A DNA stretch of 9,407 nucleotides from Acidimicrobiaceae bacterium (lineage in GTDB: Bacteria; Actinomycetota; Acidimicrobiia; Acidimicrobiales; Palsa-688), in the NCBI GenBank assembly GCA_003156795.1, contig PMHU01000084.1, positions 22,880 through 32,286 on the forward strand, written 5' to 3'. This document shows, in pieces, positions 6,211 through 9,407 of the stretch; position 1 is the first letter of the stretch, and each line of letters starts with the position of its first letter. The notes beneath the pieces are model-generated. The model searched no databases. It had not been told where the DNA came from and saw nothing but the letters and a program-made list of their open reading frames with translations. The translations under genes were made by a program, and so were the position numbers.

Positions 6211-7653
6211 CTATCGGCTGCCCTTGATGTTGTAGATGAGTTCCGTCACCTGGTCGTAGACCTGCCTTCTTTCCTTCATGAGCCCAGATACCTTCTCGAC
6301 GGCGTGGATCACCGTGGTGTGATCTCGCCCGCCGAACTCGCGGGCAATGGCCGGATAGCTGAAGTCGGTCAGCTCACGGAATACGTACATGCTGATCTGA
6401 CGGGCGTTGACCAGAGGTCGCCGACGGTTGGGTCCACATATGTCCTCGATGGAGAACCCGAAGGCCGTCGCAGTCGCATCCAGGATGACTTTCGGCGTTA
6501 TCTGGCGCGGACGGCCGGCGTCGAGGATGTCGGACAGGACCCGCTCGGCCATTTCGAGCGTCGGTGGCTCGCGGTTGAGGCTGGCGTAGGCGGACACACG
6601 GATCAGGGCACCTTCGAGCTCTCGGATGTTGTCCCTTACGTGGGTGGCGATCAGCTCGAGGACTTCGCCCGGGATGGGCATCTGGTCCCCGTCTGCCTTG
6701 TTCCGCAAGATGGCGAGGCGGGTTTCGAGCTCGGGGGGTTGAACGTCAGTGGTGAGGCCCCACTCGAACCTGCTGCGGAGGCGGTCCTCCAAGGTGGCGA
6801 TGGAACGAGGATGGCGATCGGACGACAGCACGATCTGCTTGTTGCCCTCGTAGAGCCAGTTGAAAGTGTGGAAGAACTCCTCTTGGAGCTGCTCCTTGTT
6901 CTCCATGAACTGGATGTCGTCGACCAGCAGCACGTCGCACTCCCGGTAGCGTCGCTTGAAGGTCATCTGGCTCTTGTTGCGGATGGCGTCGACGAACTCG
7001 TTCATCAGGGTCTCGGTTGACACGTACCGGATCCTCTTGCTGGCGAAGTTCTCGACCACGTAATGGCCGATGGCGTGCAGCAGGTGGGTCTTGCCGAGCC
7101 CCGAGTCGCCGTAGATGAAAAGGGGGTTGTAGCTGCTGGCCGGGGTTTCCGCCACCCTTTGGGCCGCGGCGTGGGCAAAGCGGTTCGACGACCCGATCAC
7201 GAAGGCATCGAATGTGTAGCGCGGGTTCAGGGAGGGCGACTCGGGCCTCGAAGCGGTTCCGACCGGTTTGGTCGTGCCTGGCCGGCCCGGCAGCGTCGGT
7301 TGGCTGGTTTCGATCGGGCTGGCCTCGTCGGCCGGGGGGCCGGCCCACTCGAGGCCGTTGTTGGCAACCTGGGTGAGCGGGTCGAAAGAATTCGTCGCTT
7401 CAGGAGCCGGTCTGACCACTATGTGCACTTTTAGATCTCTCCCAGCGGCCGTGGAGGCCGATTTTTCGATGGCGGGCATGTAAAGACCCTCTAGGCGTTC
7501 CCTCACGACTGCGCTCGGCGCCGACATGACCATGGTGGTGCCGTCGATGCTTTGCGGTTCCAGCGCTTCAAACCAGGTGCGCCAAATGGCCTCCGAGACC
7601 TCGTTTTGAAGGAGATCCGAACACGCTGTCCACAACCCGACTACCTCGGTCAC
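6211..7653 (-). CDS. dnaA: Chromosomal replication initiator DnaA
   Basis: AAA+ initiator that binds DnaA boxes, oligomerises with ATP and melts the origin. It has 480 residues. Domain I (1 to about 80) starts LWTACSDLLQNEVSEAIWRTWF. Domain II (about 85-145) is a short Pro/Thr/Ser-rich linker, much shorter than in Streptomyces. Domain III has Walker A GDSGLGKT (182-189), Walker B VLLVDD (241-246), the sensor region SSDRHP, the arginine-finger region DRLRSRFEWGL and sensor II NIRELEGAL. Domain IV ends with the DNA-binding signature GRDHTTVIHA (442-451). The start is GTG at 7653; an in-frame stop lies 10 codons upstream, and a ribosome site GGGAGG lies 12 nt upstream, a rather long spacing. DnaA boxes lie just upstream and inside its first codons, which suggests autoregulation. 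It diverges from dnaB and runs towards dnaN. Confidence 0.99.
   Translation of the reverse strand: MTEVVGLWTACSDLLQNEVSEAIWRTWFEALEPQSIDGTTMVMSAPSAVVRERLEGLYMPAIEKSASTAAGRDLKVHIVVRPAPEATNSFDPLTQVANNGLEWAGPPADEASPIETSQPTLPGRPGTTKPVGTASRPESPSLNPRYTFDAFVIGSSNRFAHAAAQRVAETPASSYNPLFIYGDSGLGKTHLLHAIGHYVVENFASKRIRYVSTETLMNEFVDAIRNKSQMTFKRRYRECDVLLVDDIQFMENKEQLQEEFFHTFNWLYEGNKQIVLSSDRHPRSIATLEDRLRSRFEWGLTTDVQPPELETRLAILRNKADGDQMPIPGEVLELIATHVRDNIRELEGALIRVSAYASLNREPPTLEMAERVLSDILDAGRPRQITPKVILDATATAFGFSIEDICGPNRRRPLVNARQISMYVFRELTDFSYPAIAREFGGRDHTTVIHAVEKVSGLMKERRQVYDQVTELIYNIKGSR
7626..7634 (+). promoter_or_regulatory. DnaA box inside the dnaA 5' coding end (CTGTCCACA)
   Basis: One mismatch (first base) from TTGTCCACA. 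It lies within codons 7-10 of dnaA, so conservation could be partly due to coding. Part of the cluster with 7681 and 7704. Confidence 0.5.
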
Positions 7654-7680
7654 TTGGGTTTTACGCCTCCCAGAAGCCAG

Positions 7681-7689
7681 TCATCCACA
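7681..7689 (+). promoter_or_regulatory. DnaA box (TCATCCACA)
   Basis: One mismatch from TTATCCACA. Lies 28 nt upstream of the dnaA GTG, in the expected 5' leader or promoter, facing the box at 7704-7712. Confidence 0.6.
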
Positions 7690-7703
7690 AGATGATCACA
7701 AGT

Positions 7704-7712
7704 TGTGGAGAA
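7704..7712 (-). promoter_or_regulatory. DnaA box (TTCTCCACA), inverted relative to its neighbour
   Basis: One mismatch (third base) from TTATCCACA. With 7681-7689 it makes a convergent pair, 14 nt apart, whose shared arms TCCACAA/TTGTGGA form a 7-bp inverted repeat. A likely site for DnaA autoregulation of dnaA. Confidence 0.5.
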
Positions 7713-7731
7713 CTCGGTTGAGAACAACGAC

Positions 7732-7744
7732 CCGACTGAGTCGG
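7732..7744. repeat. Perfect interrupted palindrome upstream of dnaA
   Basis: CCGACT-G-AGTCGG, 6-bp arms around one central base, about 80 nt upstream of the dnaA start. Looks like an operator half-site pair; the binding protein is not known to me. Confidence 0.4.
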
Positions 7745-7884
7745 TTGGTCGCCCCCTGGGGAAGAGCCGGTCTCCGGCGCCGCGCTGATGCGCGATGCAG
7801 TCCGGTGAAACTACCACCCTTCGCGACGCGCAAGTTCCACGCGGAAGGCGCCGCGGAGCGAATCAACGACACGAGCGTCACAGG

Positions 7885-7900
7885 GGGAACGTATGTTTGA
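7885..7900. promoter_or_regulatory. Candidate LexA (SOS) box
   Basis: GGGAACGTATGTTTGA matches the Gram-positive/actinobacterial LexA core GAAC-N4-GTTY, and its middle GTAT fits the Bacillus RNRY pattern. The outer bases match the mycobacterial TCGAAC-N4-GTTCGA only in part. It lies 124 nt upstream of dnaB and about 230 nt upstream of dnaA. TATGTT inside it could serve as a -10 element. A chance match in 371 nt is unlikely but possible. Confidence 0.4.
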
Positions 7901-7942
7901 GAAGTGACATCTTTCGCAGCGTGCTCCCCAGGGAATCGCCGG

Positions 7943-7951
7943 TTGTCCACA
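7943..7951 (+). promoter_or_regulatory. DnaA box (TTGTCCACA, perfect)
   Basis: Second exact TTGTCCACA in the window, on the strand of dnaB and 73 nt before its start, immediately followed by the phased repeats. It may contribute to the origin or place dnaB under DnaA control. Confidence 0.75.
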
Positions 7952-7952
7952 C

Positions 7953-7972
7953 CAAATTCACGGCAAATTCAC
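7953..7972 (+). repeat. Two iteron-like direct repeats with 11-bp period
   Basis: CAAATTCAC occurs at 7953-7961 and 7964-7972. The copies are one helical turn apart, extend as CACGG/CACCGG, and are AT-richer than the surroundings. They start 1 nt after the perfect DnaA box. They could be a tandem protein-binding site. Confidence 0.5.
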
Positions 7973-7980
7973 CGGGCTCA

Positions 7981-8007
7981 CGGTCTGGATTCCCACAGCC
8001 CAGACCG
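7981..8007. repeat. 8-bp inverted repeat in the dnaB leader
   Basis: CGGTCTGG (7981-7988) and CCAGACCG (8000-8007) are perfect inverted copies around an 11-nt loop. The right arm ends 4 nt before the weak ribosome site AGGT (8012-8015) of dnaB. It could be a dimeric operator or an RNA hairpin affecting dnaB translation. There is no T-run, so it is not a normal terminator. Confidence 0.55.
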
Positions 8008-8024
8008 AGTTAGGTAGAACCCTC

Positions 8025-9392
8025 ATGGTTCAAGCGATCGACGAGGCGCGGCGACGCGGCCGACGTCCCCCTGGCTCGAGGATCCCCCCTCACAACCTCG
8101 ACGCAGAGCAATCGCTGCTCGGGGCCATGCTGCTGTCGCGAGACGCCATCGCAGCTGCGATGGAGACCTGTGCGGCCGACGATTTCTACAAGCCCGCCCA
8201 CACCCACATCTTCGATGCTATCAAGGCCTTGTACAACCACGGCGAGCCGGCCGACCCCGTCACGGTCGCCGACGAGCTCACCCGGGCCGGACTGCTCGAG
8301 ACGGTCGGCGGTCTCGCCACACTGCTGGCGCTCCAAGCGGATACCCCCGCCACGACCAACGCAGCCCGATACGCCCGCATCGTCGAAGAGCACGCCCTCT
8401 TGCGACGCCTGATCTCGGTCGCCGGGGAGATGGCGGAGCTGGGCTACAGCATGCCCGACGATGTCGCCACCGCGTTGGACGTGGCCGAGTCCATGGTGTT
8501 CGAGGTGGCGGAGCGGCGCGTCACCGACACCCTCAAGCCACTGTCGGACCTTTTGGAGGCGGGGCTGGACCGGCTGGCCCTGTTGTTCGACCGAGGCGAT
8601 GCCATAACCGGGGTGCCGACCGGGTACGTCGACTTGGACGAGAAGCTCTACGGCCTGCAGCCCTCCTCCCTCGTGATCGTGGGAGCCCGGCCGGCCATGG
8701 GCAAGACCGCCTTCGCCCTGGGCATGGCCGCCCACGCCGCCGTGGAGGCCAGGGTCCCTACCTTGATCTTTTCGCTGGAGATGGGCTGCGACGAGATCAC
8801 CAATCGCCTACTCGTCTCCGAAGCGCGGGTCGACGCCGGCCGCATGCGCAACGGCCGCCTGGCTGAGTCCGATTGGCCCAAGATCAGCCAGGCCGTGGCC
8901 AGGCTCGGCGACGCCCCTCTGTACATCGATGACAACCCCAACACCACCGTCATGGAGATCAGAGCCAAGGCCAGGCGGCTCAAGGCGAGAGTCGGGAACC
9001 TGGGGCTCATCATCGTGGACTACCTGCAGCTCATGTCGGGCAGCTCTTCCTCGGAGAACCGCCAGCTGGAAGTGTCCGCCATCAGCCGAGGCCTCAAAAT
9101 TCTGGCCCGCGAGCTGGAGGTTCCTGTGGTGGCGCTATCGCAGCTGTCCCGCAACCTCGAAGCGCGTTCGGATAAGCGCCCGGTCCTAGCCGACTTGAGA
9201 GAGAGCGGATCCCTGGAGCAGGACGCCGACGTCGTTTTGTTCCTCTACCGAGACGAGATGTACAACCCCGAGTCGGCCGATCGCGGTAGCGCGGAGGTGA
9301 TCGTGGCGAAGCACCGCAACGGGCCTACCGGCAAGCTCCAGCTCGCCTTCCTGGACCACTACACGCGCTTCGCGAACATGGCTCGCGTCTGA
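8025..9392 (+). CDS. dnaB: Replicative DNA helicase DnaB
   Basis: Hexameric 5'-3' helicase that unwinds DNA at the fork and recruits primase. The 455 residues are complete and uninterrupted; no intein is present. The N-terminal domain begins with the signature RIPPHNLDAEQSLLGAMLLS (19-38). After the linker, the RecA-like motor shows Walker A GARPAMGKT (220-228), SLEM (250-253), Walker B IIVDYLQLM (329-337), LSQLSRNLEAR (371-381), DLRESGSLEQDADVVLFLYR (390-409) and the arginine-finger region KHRNGPTG (430-437). The ATG at 8025 has only a weak ribosome site, AGGT with 9 nt spacing. It is transcribed away from dnaA. Finding it here rather than beside rpsF-ssb-rpsR-rplI, its usual actinobacterial place, is notable. 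Only 15 nt follow the stop. Confidence 0.98.
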   Translation: MVQAIDEARRRGRRPPGSRIPPHNLDAEQSLLGAMLLSRDAIAAAMETCAADDFYKPAHTHIFDAIKALYNHGEPADPVTVADELTRAGLLETVGGLATLLALQADTPATTNAARYARIVEEHALLRRLISVAGEMAELGYSMPDDVATALDVAESMVFEVAERRVTDTLKPLSDLLEAGLDRLALLFDRGDAITGVPTGYVDLDEKLYGLQPSSLVIVGARPAMGKTAFALGMAAHAAVEARVPTLIFSLEMGCDEITNRLLVSEARVDAGRMRNGRLAESDWPKISQAVARLGDAPLYIDDNPNTTVMEIRAKARRLKARVGNLGLIIVDYLQLMSGSSSSENRQLEVSAISRGLKILARELEVPVVALSQLSRNLEARSDKRPVLADLRESGSLEQDADVVLFLYRDEMYNPESADRGSAEVIVAKHRNGPTGKLQLAFLDHYTRFANMARV

Positions 9393-9407
9393 GGTGCCTG
9401 AGCGTCT

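Larger units (their letters stand above)
7654..8024. other. Divergent dnaA-dnaB intergenic region, upstream half of a probable bipartite origin
   Basis: This 371-nt gap has no credible gene; reading frames in it lack family resemblance and start signals. Near dnaA are two inverted DnaA boxes (7681-7689 and 7704-7712) forming TCCACAA-12 nt-TTGTGGA, a repeated GAGAAC (7708-7713, 7720-7725) and the palindrome at 7732-7744. The middle (about 7745-7880) is GC-rich with only a small hairpin GCCGG-TCT-CCGGC (7766-7778); I see nothing else there. The dnaB-proximal part holds a LexA-like site, a perfect DnaA box, phased repeats and an inverted repeat, each listed separately. Promoters for both genes must lie here, but I could not pick out good -35/-10 pairs. 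Confidence 0.6.

Noticed and set aside
4476..7020. Very long plus-strand open frames (560 and 594 codons) across recF, dnaN and dnaA
   Set aside because: They lie antisense to well-recognised genes, show no family resemblance and are typical stop-poor shadow frames of high-GC coding DNA.
7766..7860. Possible structured RNA in the GC-rich middle of the dnaA-dnaB gap
   Set aside because: Only a 5-bp hairpin and an imperfect bulged pairing near 7818-7847 are visible; such pairings are expected by chance in GC-rich DNA.
7893..7907. Four-codon mini-ORF (ATG TTT GAG AAG TGA) after a GGGGG ribosome-like site
   Set aside because: It coincides with the LexA-like palindrome and could easily be chance; there is no evidence of translation or attenuation.
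7696..7950. Short open frames in the dnaA-dnaB gap, including a basic 65-codon plus-strand frame that might pass for rpmH
   Set aside because: None carries the L34 signature (KRTFQPNNRRRAKRHGF-like) or a ribosome site, and they overlap regulatory elements.
8025..9392. Inteins, which are frequent in mycobacterial DnaB and sometimes in gyrase
   Set aside because: DnaB, GyrB and the visible part of GyrA read continuously through their active-site motifs.

Overview
The window is the chromosomal replication-origin locus of a high-GC bacterium, most likely an actinobacterium (Actinomycetota). The order dnaA-dnaN-recF-dciA(DUF721)-gyrB-gyrA is the standard actinobacterial origin cluster, and protein details such as the short GyrB without the E. 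coli insertion fit. The style of the GyrB and DnaA C-termini makes me lean towards Acidimicrobiia or a neighbouring deep class, but that is an impression, not a demonstrated placement. None of the proteins looks horizontally acquired. I see no mobile element, CRISPR array, rRNA or tRNA.

Layout. Reading leftward on the minus strand from the origin are dnaA (7653-6211), an origin-like gap (6210-5961), dnaN (5960-4860), recF (4823-3684), dciA (3687-3322, 4-nt overlap with recF), a 137-nt gap with a possible promoter, gyrB (3184-1232) and gyrA (from 1235, 4-nt overlap with gyrB, running off the left edge). Diverging from dnaA on the plus strand, after a 371-nt non-coding gap (7654-8024), is dnaB (8025-9392), the replicative helicase. 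The usual divergent neighbour of dnaA, rpmH with rnpA and yidC, is not in the window.

How the genes work together. DnaA binds the boxes on both sides of its own gene and melts DNA. DciA is the likely helicase loader that delivers DnaB. DnaN is the sliding clamp, RecF acts in gap repair, and GyrA2B2 removes positive supercoils ahead of the forks. Initiator, helicase, predicted loader and clamp therefore lie within about 6 kb.

Non-coding signals. The dnaA-dnaN gap holds overlapping DnaA boxes, a short GC spacer, trinucleotide repeats resembling a DnaA-trio, then an AT-rich run. This is the architecture of the Bacillus subtilis basal unwinding system, and I take it as the likely melting site. 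The dnaA-dnaB gap has further DnaA boxes, a LexA-like palindrome, two 11-bp-phased AT-rich repeats beside a perfect DnaA box, and an 8-bp inverted repeat just ahead of the dnaB ribosome-binding site. GyrA carries leucine at the position of E. coli Ser83, a substitution known for quinolone resistance.

I found no wholly new multi-gene system. The interest lies in the origin architecture, the dnaB placement and the gyrase residues.
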